Source of the DNA: Allodiplogaster sudhausi
Taxonomy: Eukaryota > Nematoda > Chromadorea > Rhabditida > Diplogasteridae
Assembly (NCBI GenBank): GCA_945643635.1
Contig: CALZFC010000100.1
Location: 1,205,001 to 1,269,000 of the forward strand
DNA length: 64,000 bases
Reading direction: 5' to 3'
In this document: positions 24,747 to 34,334 of the stretch, piece after piece
Position numbering within the stretch: the stretch's first letter is position 1
How the letters are laid out: each line of letters opens with the position of its first letter
The notes under the pieces: model-generated
Told to the model about the DNA's origin: nothing
Database searches by the model: none
The model's input: only the letters and a program-made list of their open reading frames with translations
Program-made: the position numbers and the translations under genes

Positions 24747-27599
24747 TCATTGCAAGTAAGCATGGAGTCTGCATTTAAATTGGTTTGGTCTAACAGAGTT
24801 GATAACTGTGGATGGCAGAGCATTCCAGGGGGTCACTATACGAGAAACAAAGCAGTTTTTCTGGACATCAGAGTTAAAAACCGGAAGAGCGAGAAGGTGA
24901 GGATGTTCAGAAGAGCGAGTGGAATATGGATTTGGCTTGCGGGAAAGAGAAGAAAGTGGAGGGAGAGATTGGAGTTTTATCCTTTAGAATTTTAAAGACG
25001 ACAATGAGATCTGCTTGTTGCCTCCTCGATGAAAGGGTCGGCAGGCCGAAGAGGGTGAGACGCTGCGCGTAGCTTAGCTCTTGCCCGATACGCCGGCACA
25101 CACTTCTCGTGAGGTCTCTCTGAACATTCTCAATTGAGTTACATAGTCTGATCAATTTTGGATTCCAAACTGTGGAACAATATTCAAGGATTGGCCTAAC
25201 ATACGTAACAAAAAGGCGTTTATAAAGCGAAACGTTTTTTTGATTTAAAAGATCTCAGTATATATCCACTTGTGGTGGACGCTCGTGCGCAAACTGTTTT
25301 TATATGGTGTTCGAAATCGAGTTTGTCAGAATATGATACGCCTAAATCGCGGATAATTTCGGACTCTGGTAGAATACTCCCGCCTAGGTTGAAGAGAACT
25401 GGAGGGTGATGATTACCCAAACGGACAATCACAGTTTTTGAAGCAGAAATAGTCAAGCTATTGGCAGCGGCCCAGACATGAAGCAAATCAAGTGCTGTTT
25501 GAAGCAAAGTGGGATTGTTAATAGTTGATAGCTTAACATCGTCAGCATACGTGCTTATGGAACAACCTGCTGGGATGATATCTGGAAGATCGTTAATAAA
25601 AAGAAGAAAGAGTAATGGACCGAGACAGCTTCCTTGTGGGACACCAGATGGGGTGGGATATGGTACTGAGTCAGAGTCTGAAACACGTACGAATTGGGTT
25701 CTATCTCTGAGGAAAGCAGAGATAAACTTTAAGAGACAACCTGAGATCCCATAACTCTGTAGTTTTATCATAAGAAGAGGAATAGAAATTGATTCGAAGG
25801 CCTTAGAAAAGTCTATTAGTGCTACGGAAACATAATGTTTCTGATCTAATGCCTTGTGGTATTCGGTGACAGAGTGAAGAAGTGAGAGCTCGCAGGAATG
25901 GCGGGGTCGGAATCCGAATTGGGCTGGACTAAGAAGTTTATGTTCGTTTAGGTACTCCAGTATGCGTGTGCAGATTATGCGTTCCATAACTTTTGCCGTT
26001 GAGGAGATCAGACTGATTGGTCGGTAGCTAGCGGGATCCGACTTAGCACCTTTTCGCTTATAAACGGGACGCACTATAGCTGTAAGCCAATGATTGGGGC
26101 ATTTTCCATGGAGAAGGAACTGGTTGAACAAAATTGAAAGAGGGAGACAAGAGACAGAAGCGGTTTCTTTCAAGAATGCATATGGAATAGTGTCTGGCGA
26201 GGTACTGTTCCTAAATGGAAGACGGCGAAGTGCACGGAAGACGATGGATGGATGAATATCAACAAAGTCTATGATAGAGGAGGTCCGTTTAGAGACTGGA
26301 GAAGGGGAATGGGAGATTGGTTGACTATAGGCAGAAGCAAAATATTCAGCGAATATTCTGGCCTTATCTTTGTTTTCGTTAATGTATTGTCCTTTATATA
26401 CTAACGAAGGGATAGACGGCATATCTTTAATGTGCTCGCTGGCGAAACGGAAGAGTTTAGCGGGGCTGTTGCTGGAGATTATCGCATTTTCGAAATTGCG
26501 CCTGTGGCAGTCAAGAGCTCTACGCAATTTAGAGTTGGCTCTGCGGAAAGGGAGAAAGCCGATAACATGAATGCGCTTGTAGAGGGAGGCTGCTTTTCTA
26601 CTCAAAAATGAGATCCGAGGAGGAAAGGAGAGGGCTCGCGCCTTTTGTCTTTTGAAAGGGACATGGAGATGAATCAATTGGAGGCATTCAGTAATAAAGG
26701 TGTTGTAAAGCAAATCAGGTTCTACTTGGTTGCCAAGTGAAGATACCCAATTAATGGAGGCGAGGGAAGAAGATATAGCATCAAAGTTTGCCTTTCGAAA
26801 CTGGGGTACGTTTCGAGAGTTTTGCTGGAAAGTGGAAGCAGTCGCAAACGAAAAGGAAATAAGGGAATGATCACAGGAGGGGGGTGGTGGATGCACCGTA
26901 CAGTCTTTGACAAAGTCCGGTTTCGAATAAAAGACAAGATCAAGAATGTTGGAGTTTCTAGTCGGCTGTTCTACGCATTGGAGTAAGCTATTTGATGTAT
27001 AAAATTGGCAGAGAAAAATTGGCTTGGTGGTTAGAAGAAATGTGCGCAGGAATGCGAGCATCGGGCCATCCAATCTCTTATAGGTTAAAATCACCAACAA
27101 CAAAATGGACTTGGTCACTATTATCTTGAATTTGGGAGGAAAGATGCTGAAGACAATCAGAGAAATGTTCAGGGCTGCAGCGCGGGCTACGATAAAGACA
27201 ATGGCAAACAAGCTTCAGTCTGCTATTAATATGGATCATAACAGAAACCGTCTGGCAGAAAATAGAGAAGCTAAGAGAAGAGAGGAGAACGCAAGGAAAG
27301 TTATTCGGGACAAGAATGCATACACCGCCACCGCGTGTGTCGCATATTCTATCTGCGCGAAAGACTTGATAACAGTGGCGAAAAGAGAGCATAGAATCAT
27401 TAATAGTTTCAGGCCGAGCCCAGGTCTCCGCGAGGCAAAGAATAGACGGTTTATAATGTGCAAGAATGGATTCGATAATATTTAATTTTTGGGAAACTGA
27501 GCGTATATTTAAAAGCAAAGCAATTGAACTTTTCATTTTAGATTTGGCTGGGGCAAATGTATGTGACTTGATAGAAACATGTTGGGGAGAGATTTCCAT
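24747..27599 (-). pseudogene. LINE ORF2: endonuclease and reverse transcriptase, frame-broken
   Basis: From 27599 to 27078 the frame encodes an AP-type endonuclease (LNIRSVSQKLN, CLAETWARPETIND, RGGGVCILVPNN, YRSP, VVGDFN). It meets a stop just after GDFN, and the protein continues in another frame from about 27060 to 25220. That part holds the reverse transcriptase: PASYRPISLISSTAKVMERI, FGFRPRHSCELSLLH, ALIDFSKAF, PSGVPQGSCLGPLLFL and the catalytic YADDVKL. A further shift near 25220 leads into YVRPILEYCSTVWNPKLI and IENVQRDLTRSV. Another near 24935 leads to the true end at 24747 (SRIVTPWNALPSTVI). At least three frame changes make this a dead copy. Confidence 0.9.
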
Positions 27600-28419
27600 T
27601 GTCGCGCCCGACGAATCTCAGCTGGCCGGCCGCCTGGTTCCTCCGTCCGCAGTCGCGGCGGAGCTCGGAGTCGTACTTCAGCTGGTACGGCATGTAGCAG
27701 TACGAGTGCACGTTCTGCGTGAACTGCGAGACACAGCGTGTGGAACGTGTGTGGCGAAGGAAGAGGTCACGGAGGTCTGCCTCTTTCAAATCGATCTTCA
27801 TGATACGAGGCCTCGTACTGGCCCGGTTGGGGTTGGCCCCGTCATGCCTAAACACGCTAACTAGGTCAGAGTTCAATTTGCCCTCTCCGTCTTGCAGAGA
27901 GAGCAGGCGGGGAGCAGTGGAACAGCTGATAATCGATTCGATCAGAATGACATCCCTCTCCATAGTCTCTTGCTGACTCTGCCCCTCTTCATAGCCGACG
28001 ATAACTGCACGCTTGGAATTCTCTTTGACTTCTGAGTCTGCGGCCAGAGAGCGGGTTACCGCTGAAGCAATGCCTGCGAAGGAGGGGAAAGAAGGCGGGC
28101 CGCCAGATGAGACCGCATGGGCATATGAATTGACGGGGGAGGTGTTGGAAGTAAGCAAAGAGTTAACGGTTGAAAGAAGTAGATTCAACTGATTACAGAG
28201 TTCCTGATGTTGCTGTTGTTGCTGTAGAATGAGAGTGCGCATCTCATAGAGATGGCGCTGGTTGGATTCTGACTGATCAGCCAGATGCTGGGAAAGGGCG
28301 GCCAGAATGGCCTGCCGTTCGGGCGAAAGAGATTCGTTCATCATTTGAATTGGAAGAAAATAGTTATTCTTACCTTTAAGCTCTTTTATCAACGGGATTC
28401 GCTCCCGGGGGCCTCCCAC
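27538..28419 (-). CDS. LINE ORF1, putative RNA-binding protein
   Basis: About 293 codons; the true start may be the first of two internal Met codons near 28344 rather than 28419. A Gln-rich, likely coiled-coil stretch (LILQQQQQHQELCNQLNLLL) is followed by a basic C-terminal region (RPRIMKIDLKEADLRDLFLR, YQLKYDSELRRDCGRRNQAA) like ORF1 proteins of nematode CR1/L2-type LINEs, which coat element RNA. It overlaps ORF2's start codon by 62 bases in another frame. The frame is intact, unlike ORF2. Confidence 0.75.
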   Translation of the reverse strand: MGGPRERIPLIKELKGKNNYFLPIQMMNESLSPERQAILAALSQHLADQSESNQRHLYEMRTLILQQQQQHQELCNQLNLLLSTVNSLLTSNTSPVNSYAHAVSSGGPPSFPSFAGIASAVTRSLAADSEVKENSKRAVIVGYEEGQSQQETMERDVILIESIISCSTAPRLLSLQDGEGKLNSDLVSVFRHDGANPNRASTRPRIMKIDLKEADLRDLFLRHTRSTRCVSQFTQNVHSYCYMPYQLKYDSELRRDCGRRNQAAGQLRFVGRDNGNLSPTCFYQVTYICPSQI

Positions 28420-28496
28420 ACACTGATCTCTCCTTTCCCCGCTGTAAGCAGGTACTTATTGTTAGAGAGCAGCGGGAGAGAGCAGCCTCCCGCTGT

Positions 28497-29584
28497 GATC
28501 AGCGTGTGTGAATGATCAGCGTGTGTGAATGATCAGCGTGTGTGAATGATCAGCGTGTGTGAATGATCAGCGTGTGTGAATGATCAGCGTGTGTGAATGA
28601 TCAGCGTGTGTGAATGAGCAGCGTGTGTGAATGATCAGCGTGTGTGAATGATCAGCGTGTGTGAATGATCAGCGTGTGTGAATGATCAGCGTGTGTGAAT
28701 GAGCAGCGTGTGTGAATGATCAGCGTGTGTGAATGAGCAGCGTGTGTGAATGAGCAGCGTGTGTGAATGATCAGCGTGTGTGAATGATCAGCGTGTGTGA
28801 ATGATCAGCGTGTGTGAATGATCAGCGTGTGTGAATGATCAGCGTGTGTGAATGATCAGCGTGTGTGAATGATCAGCGTGTGTGAATGATCAGCGTGTGT
28901 GAATGATCAGCGTGTGTGAATGATCAGCGTGTGTGAATGATCAGCGTGTGTGAATGATCAGCGTGTGTGAATGATCAGCGTGTGTGAATGATCAGCGTGT
29001 GTGAATGATCAGCGTGTGTGAATGATCAGCGTGTGTGAATGATCAGCGTGTGTGAATGATCAGCGTGTGTGAATGATCAGCGTGTGTGAATGATCAGCGT
29101 GTGTGAATGATCAGCGTGTGTGAATGATCAGCGTGTGTGAATGATCAGCGTGTGTGAATGATCAGCGTGTGTGAATGATCAGCGTGTGTGAATGATCAGC
29201 GTGTGTGAATGATCAGCGTGTGTGAATGATCAGCGTGTGTGAATGATCAGCGTGTGTGAATGATCAGCGTGTGTGAATGATCAGCGTGTGTGAATGATCA
29301 GCGTGTGTGAATGATCAGCGTGTGTGAATGATCAGCGTGTGTGAATGATCAGCGTGTGTGAATGATCAGCGTGTGTGAATGATCAGCGTGTGTGAATGAT
29401 CAGCGTGTGTGAATGATCAGCGTGTGTGAATGATCAGCGTGTGTGAATGATCAGCGTGTGTGAATGATCAGCGTGTGTGAATGATCAGCGTGTGTGAATG
29501 ATCAGCGTGTGTGAATGATCAGCGTGTGTGAATGATCAGCGTGTGTGAATGATCAGCGTGTGTGAATGATCAGCGTGTGTGAAT
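28497..29584. repeat. Minisatellite: 64 copies of a 17-bp unit
   Basis: Unit GATCAGCGTGTGTGAAT repeats head to tail for 1,088 bases, exactly 64 units. Nearly all units are identical. The only common variant is GAGCAGCG..., seen about four times in the first quarter. The perfect order implies recent expansion. A related inverted sequence (GATCAGTGTGTGGGAG on the minus strand) lies between the array and LINE ORF1. Confidence 0.97.
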
Positions 29585-30442
29585 GAATCACATGTTGTCA
29601 CATCATTATTTGATGTGTGTATGAATAAATAAATAAACAAATTACCGCTTCTCCACAACCGTCCTCTTGTGACCAAGATGAGAAAAAAAATTGAAGTCTA
29701 CAGCCGTTACTAACACAATTTGAGGGCTACGGTCGACGCGAGTTCGCCGAGATGGCCGAAATGGCTTCCACGTATGCCCTTCTATGGACGTGCGGCGAGT
29801 CGATGACTTGTGCATGTGTGAAAGCGTGTGACGGTTGAGGCCGCTTTCGCCTTCAAATGCTTGTCTTTTCAATTCTTTGTATGATTGTTTCCTTTATTTC
29901 TCTTATGTATTTATGTCTCCATTTTCAATTCTTTCTTTTCTCTTTCTCCATTTCTCTATTTCACTCCTTCTCTCTCCCTTCTCTTTCTCGATTATCCTCT
30001 CTCTTCGTTCTCCCTTTTTCTCTGAGAGATTGAGCAAATGAGTGGAACAGTCACATGAAAAATGTAGCAACGTGCAGTTGGCATAGATGCGTTGTCTTGT
30101 GATGTGCTTATCTCCTTTCTGTCCAGTTCGAGAAGAAGAAGAAAGAAATGAATGAAACGGTAACGAGAAGAATTGAGTACTTAAATTGTTTCTAACTTGT
30201 AACCAAATTGTATAAATCGTGATGCTATTTAATCACGATGTATGGGATAGAGGCGCCGATTTGCGAGAGAGAGAGAGAGAACTCTTCTTCTCGATCTTCT
30301 TCTTAAGAGAGATAATCTGAGAGATTCAACCATAGGGGGTGCTAAGCGTGCAGGGAACAAAATTATTTTTTGAATCGAATTTCCTTCATACAGCATGTGT
30401 AGCACCCTTATGGCTTCCCAAAAACATTTTTTTCAAAAAATT
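29585..30442. other. Between minisatellite and foldback; no firm gene
   Basis: A GC-richer island at 29720-29850 has a plus-strand frame of about 38 codons (REFAEMAEMASTYALLWTCG) ending in TGA at about 29838, and could be a lone exon. The rest is CT-rich and AT-rich DNA. Confidence 0.3.
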
Positions 30443-32311
30443 TTTCCTTTACTAAAGGTACAGATACGACGATATACCCAAAATATTCAAATGACCATAA
30501 CTTTTTTATTAGTCACCAAATGAAAGAGCGTTATTTTTAACCCTTATTTGGATGTATTTCATTCGAAACAAAAAATATACATTTTGAGAAAAATCGACTG
30601 GGACCATTTACACTACAAATGACGCTATTTCGAAAAACGAGTATTTCGCGCTTCAAGATCGATATTTTGCAAAACGGATATCACGGTTGGGTTCGCCGTG
30701 TCAAGAAAGACTAGAAACCATCTTTTGTTCTTTATGGTTGTTTTTTTGAAGAGATTTCTTCATCAAATGCCGCTTTCCCGCGGCGCGCAACTAACGAAAT
30801 AATCCACGTTTTACTAATTTTAGGGCATTAACAGATCCCATGTTAAACATGTAAAGCGCTCATTGGAAAAAGGGATGTTTTTAACCCCTAAAATATCCTT
30901 CAAATGTTGGAAAAAACGTTATAATATCCTTGATATTTCCACCTAAGCAATGCAGTATTCAACTGAGCCAAAATTGAAAAGATACTGTAAAATTATAATT
31001 TTGCGGTATGCTGCGTCTTAGAAGATATTTCTAGATTCGCTTTTCAATTCTACCCAGGAAAAATGCAACCTGTTTGGCATTCAGTGCGATCTATATCAAA
31101 AACGTGAAATTTTCGATTTTTCATATTTCAAAAAAATGTCCAATAACTATTGGAAAATGATTTTTTGGGCTCATTTTCACCACATTTTCAGAAGTAGTAT
31201 ACCGCATTGGAAAGAGCAGACAAAGTTACGTACATGAGGCACTTTTCAGCCGAAGAGTATGTCGAATTCTTCTGTAAGCTCAGAAAGAAAAGAAAATTCC
31301 AGGGCCAAATCGGTCAAGTCGATTTCGAGATTTTCCGCTCACCAAGATCGAAAAATTATTTTGACATATTTGGAGAGCAAAACATGTATTATTGGGTTAT
31401 TTTAGGTGCTGAACACGAAAACGATGCTTATTTTGCACGGTATTCCAATTTTTGTATTGTTACATTAGTTTTAATTTTTTGAAGTGTTCCATCAGAATCC
31501 GGTATGGTTGACCAGATTTCGCAACGTAAAGATTTTTCCTGGGTAGAATTGAAAAGCGAATCTAGAAATATCTTCTAAGACGCAACATACCGCAAAATTA
31601 TAATTTTACAGCCTCTTTTCAATTTTGGCTCAGTTGAATACTGCATTGCTTAGGTGGAAATATCAAGGATATTATAACGATTTTTCCAACATTTGAACTA
31701 TATTTTAGGGGTTAAAAACATCCCTTTTTCCAAGGAGCGCTTTACATGTTTAACATGGGACCTGTTAATGCCCTAAAATTAGTAAAACGTGGATTATTTC
31801 GTTAGTTGCGCGCCGCGGGAAAGCGGCATTTGACGAAGAAATCTCTTCAAAAACATAACCATAAAGAACAAAAGATGGTTTCTAGTCTTTCTTGACACGG
31901 CGAATACAACCGTGATATCCGTTTTGCAAAATATCGATCTTGAAGCGCGAAATACTCGTTTTTCGAAATAGCGTCATTTGTAGTGTAAATGGTCCCAGTC
32001 GATTTTTCTCAAAATGTATATTTTTTGTTTCGAATGAAATACATCCAAATAAGGGTTAAAAATAACGTTCTTTCATTTGGTGCCCTCATCGTTTTGACAT
32101 GGGTGGGTCCTTATACCTCAAACGCACCCCTCAAAATGTTTACATGGCAAAAATTCACTTAAAACAATTTTTTTGCCAAACTAGGACCTTTTTTATGCGC
32201 GTTACAACTAGTAATCGATAGAACTGTTTAAAATTTAGTTTGGACGACTAATAAAAAAGTTATGGTCATTTAAATATTTTGGGTATGTCGTCGTATACTG
32301 TAGTAAAGGAA
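30443..32311. mobile_element. Foldback element with ~600-750-bp inverted arms
   Basis: Left arm ~30443-31065 and right arm ~31535-32311 are reverse complements with high identity, from a tip TTCCTTTACTA... down to TCTACCCAGGAAAAAT. The right arm has about 155 extra bases (32083-32240) absent from the left. The ~470-base centre is not repeated. No transposase was recognised, and target duplications were not resolved. This is a non-autonomous long-TIR or foldback DNA transposon. Confidence 0.85.
31207..31482 (+). CDS. Short ORF in the unique centre of the foldback element
   Basis: About 91 codons with a natural-looking composition at first (FSAEEYVEFFCKLRKKRKFQ, VDFEIFRSPRSKNYFDIFGE) and a hydrophobic end. 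It fills most of the unique centre. Base composition is AT-rich like its surroundings, so chance is possible. No family recognised. Confidence 0.25.
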   Translation: MERADKVTYMRHFSAEEYVEFFCKLRKKRKFQGQIGQVDFEIFRSPRSKNYFDIFGEQNMYYWVILGAEHENDAYFARYSNFCIVTLVLIF

Positions 32312-32813
32312 GCTCTCAAGCTTCCACCTCGCGATATCGTTCGCACTTCTACGCAGCAGCAGAGCGGCAGCGGCGTCACCGAATTTGACAACTTTGTCGC
32401 TAACTTGTTAAATCAAACAATTTCGTTGACATTTCTTGAAAGATGTACGCATAAGGCAAAATAGAATCAGCGAACCGTTATAAAGAGTGAGACCGACGTC
32501 CAAAAGAGCTCGAGTTTGTCAAAGAATGACCGCCATCAATTGCGTTGGACTTAACTGCATCAAACTAATGGTCACGGTGATATGACAAGTGGCAGATATT
32601 TGAGCATACCTATTTCGTTGCATTTCATGCTTTGATCTTTGCATGCACTTTTGTGGGTGCGCGTATAAAAGGCAATGAAATACAATTCTTTTTACAAAAT
32701 CTTTTCTTGGTCCTCTAGAGTCGGCAAGGCATCTAGTACCACCAAACATTGGTAATAAAACCGAAGTCGAAAACTAAAAATTTCGCTAAATCGGTATGAC
32801 GCAATTCTTTGCA
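32312..32813. other. Short interval before the LTR element
   Basis: A plus-strand frame from about 32279 to 32464 (PRDIVRTSTQQQSGSGVTEF) looks faintly coding but has no start or splice context I trust. It ends in the TGCA that forms the target duplication. Confidence 0.3.
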
Positions 32814-33489
32814 TGTGACGGATAAGTTTTTGGATATGGCCGGGGAGTGAGTGTGCCTCTGGGCGACGCTTTACGCGTCAAGCCTCAGGAGCTTTCTGCT
32901 CCTCTTCCGCAGTCCCCTGCGGGTGCGCTGTTGCGCTCAGTCGGGGCTCTCCCCGACTCTTCTCTGCTTCTCGAGCAGAGGTGCGCTGTTGCGCTCGGTC
33001 CGGGTCTCGGCCCTGACCCTTCTCTGCCTCCTTCAGGCAGAGGTCGTGCTTCTGCACAGTCAGAGGCTCTCCTCTGACTCTTCTCTGCTTCCCCTTTTGG
33101 GTGCAGAGGTGGCACAGTTGTGCCCCGGTGATCCCTTAGTGCGTGGTGAGGTGCGCGAACACCGAGTTCAGAGAGCGATCTTGTTTATCGTTACAGCTCG
33201 CAATTAAAACCGGCAAAGTGCAAGAACGGCAACTGTACATAAGCCATGGCGACCTATACTGGGCGCGTTTTGGCGGGCTAAAAATACAAGTCCAGGCAAT
33301 GTGACAACTGTATGTACATGCTGCGCATTCTTAACAGAATTAGGAATGACTTATAGAAAAGTCGTAATAATTGGTAGGATTGTATGAATTGAAGAATGCA
33401 TGTGGAAAATAACAAAGGGAAGAGGTTTTGTGAGTGTTTGGCCATTTGATAAAATGAGAATGAGGAATATGATAGTCGGCCTTATGACA
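32814..33489 (-). repeat. 3' LTR, 676 bp, with hairpin array
   Basis: On the minus strand it begins TGTCATAAGG and ends CCGTCACA. From 32865 to 33124 it holds about a dozen consecutive short inverted repeats, each with its own stem. Examples are GTCGGGG/CCCCGAC (32940-32957), CTCTGCCT/AGGCAGAG (33022-33042) and GTCAGAGG/CCTCTGAC (33059-33078). The 76-codon plus-strand ORF here is a by-product. Confidence 0.97.
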
Positions 33490-33554
33490 TCCCCCGGGCG
33501 CAAAAGCTGGCGCCTCGACAGCTAAGAAAGAGGGTTGGGGGAGTCTCGATTCAC

Positions 33555-34334
33555 TCACTTCCGGGCATGGGCCCGCTTAAGACAACGGGAAGAGACATGA
33601 CCGGTTTTGTGGCAATAGTGGCAGACGTCAGTACGATGATGGGGGTCATGTCGGCTGGGACGGGGCCTTCTCTCATCATGGCCATGGGAATGGGATGTAC
33701 TTGGTTCGTCTGCTCCGCGTGGATGGTGCTCTTGCTGTTTGCGCATCGTAGTCGATTCCTCGGTCCGCTTCTGCTTCTGAGGAGGCGGCGCCTTCGATCG
33801 CATCGCTGCCGCTCGCTTCCGTCCGATAAATGGTGCGTGGCTGTCGAGGAAGCGCCTCATGTTGCGGAATGGCTGTGTGCCTGTGGCTGGGAGCACTCGC
33901 TCCAGGAGCTCGATGAAGGTCGACGCGGAAACGACCGGGAGCTCTTTGTTGGGTTCCGCGAAGCCCGCGGCCAGCCAAACCGGGGCGATTCCATTGAATC
34001 TGTACAGCTCTGTTGCGATTGTGGAAGTAAAGAGCATGGTGGATAGCTCGGAGAGAAATTCAGCCATGTAATCCATGGCATCACTCGAGGTGTCCCAATG
34101 AGGGGGGCTCGCGGAGACAACGAGGAATTCAGGCTTCTCGAGTGCGGTGGCGAGTCTATCCAGCTGGCGTCCGACGTCTGGACCGTGCTTTGCCATGTCC
34201 TCGCGACTTCTGGTCGGCAGGAAAACGAGAAGTGCCTCCAGGGCCTCTCCGAGGGTCTTCCAGTCGTTGGTCTCCACTAGGGCAGGGCACAGCCACTCGG
34301 AGGCCCGCCAACGTTCGAGGCGCGTATGCCATCA
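33555..34334 (-). CDS. 3'-terminal retrotransposon frame with CCHC zinc knuckle
   Basis: The 240-codon frame from the first Met (34277) continues upstream in phase through about 18 codons to a TGA at 34332-34334. Beyond that lies the integrase frame, still in phase. It has a helical first half (WKTLGEALEALLVFLPTRS, FIELLERVLPATGTQPF), a basic, His/Arg-rich linker, and a perfect retroviral-type knuckle C-HYC-HKTGHVSSRC near residues 217-230. Such knuckles normally sit at the end of Gag and bind RNA, yet this element's Gag lacks one. The frame may originally have been the end of a long polyprotein or a separate accessory protein. Confidence 0.7.

Larger units (their letters stand above)
24747..28419 (-). 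mobile_element. Non-LTR retrotransposon (Jockey/CR1-like LINE), inactivated copy
   Basis: Reading on the minus strand: ORF1, then an overlapping ORF2 with AP endonuclease, reverse transcriptase and the conserved CR1/Jockey tail, then a short 3' untranslated region. The order and lack of terminal repeats define a non-LTR element. Several frame breaks show it is not autonomous. It lies directly downstream, in its own orientation, of the 17-bp minisatellite. Confidence 0.9.

Noticed and set aside
28497..29584. CRISPR-like array
   Set aside because: Units are contiguous 17-mers with no unique spacers, in a eukaryotic genome next to a LINE. It is a minisatellite.
32847..33207. 76- and 118-codon ORFs in the LTR, repeated at 40537-40834
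   Set aside because: They lie in the hairpin array, opposite the element's coding strand, and the longer one differs between LTRs because of an indel. An RNA/DNA-structure explanation fits better.
33555..34277. Envelope protein in the 3' ORF of the LTR element
   Set aside because: No signal peptide, membrane helix or fusion-like segment; a CCHC knuckle indicates a nucleic-acid-binding protein instead.
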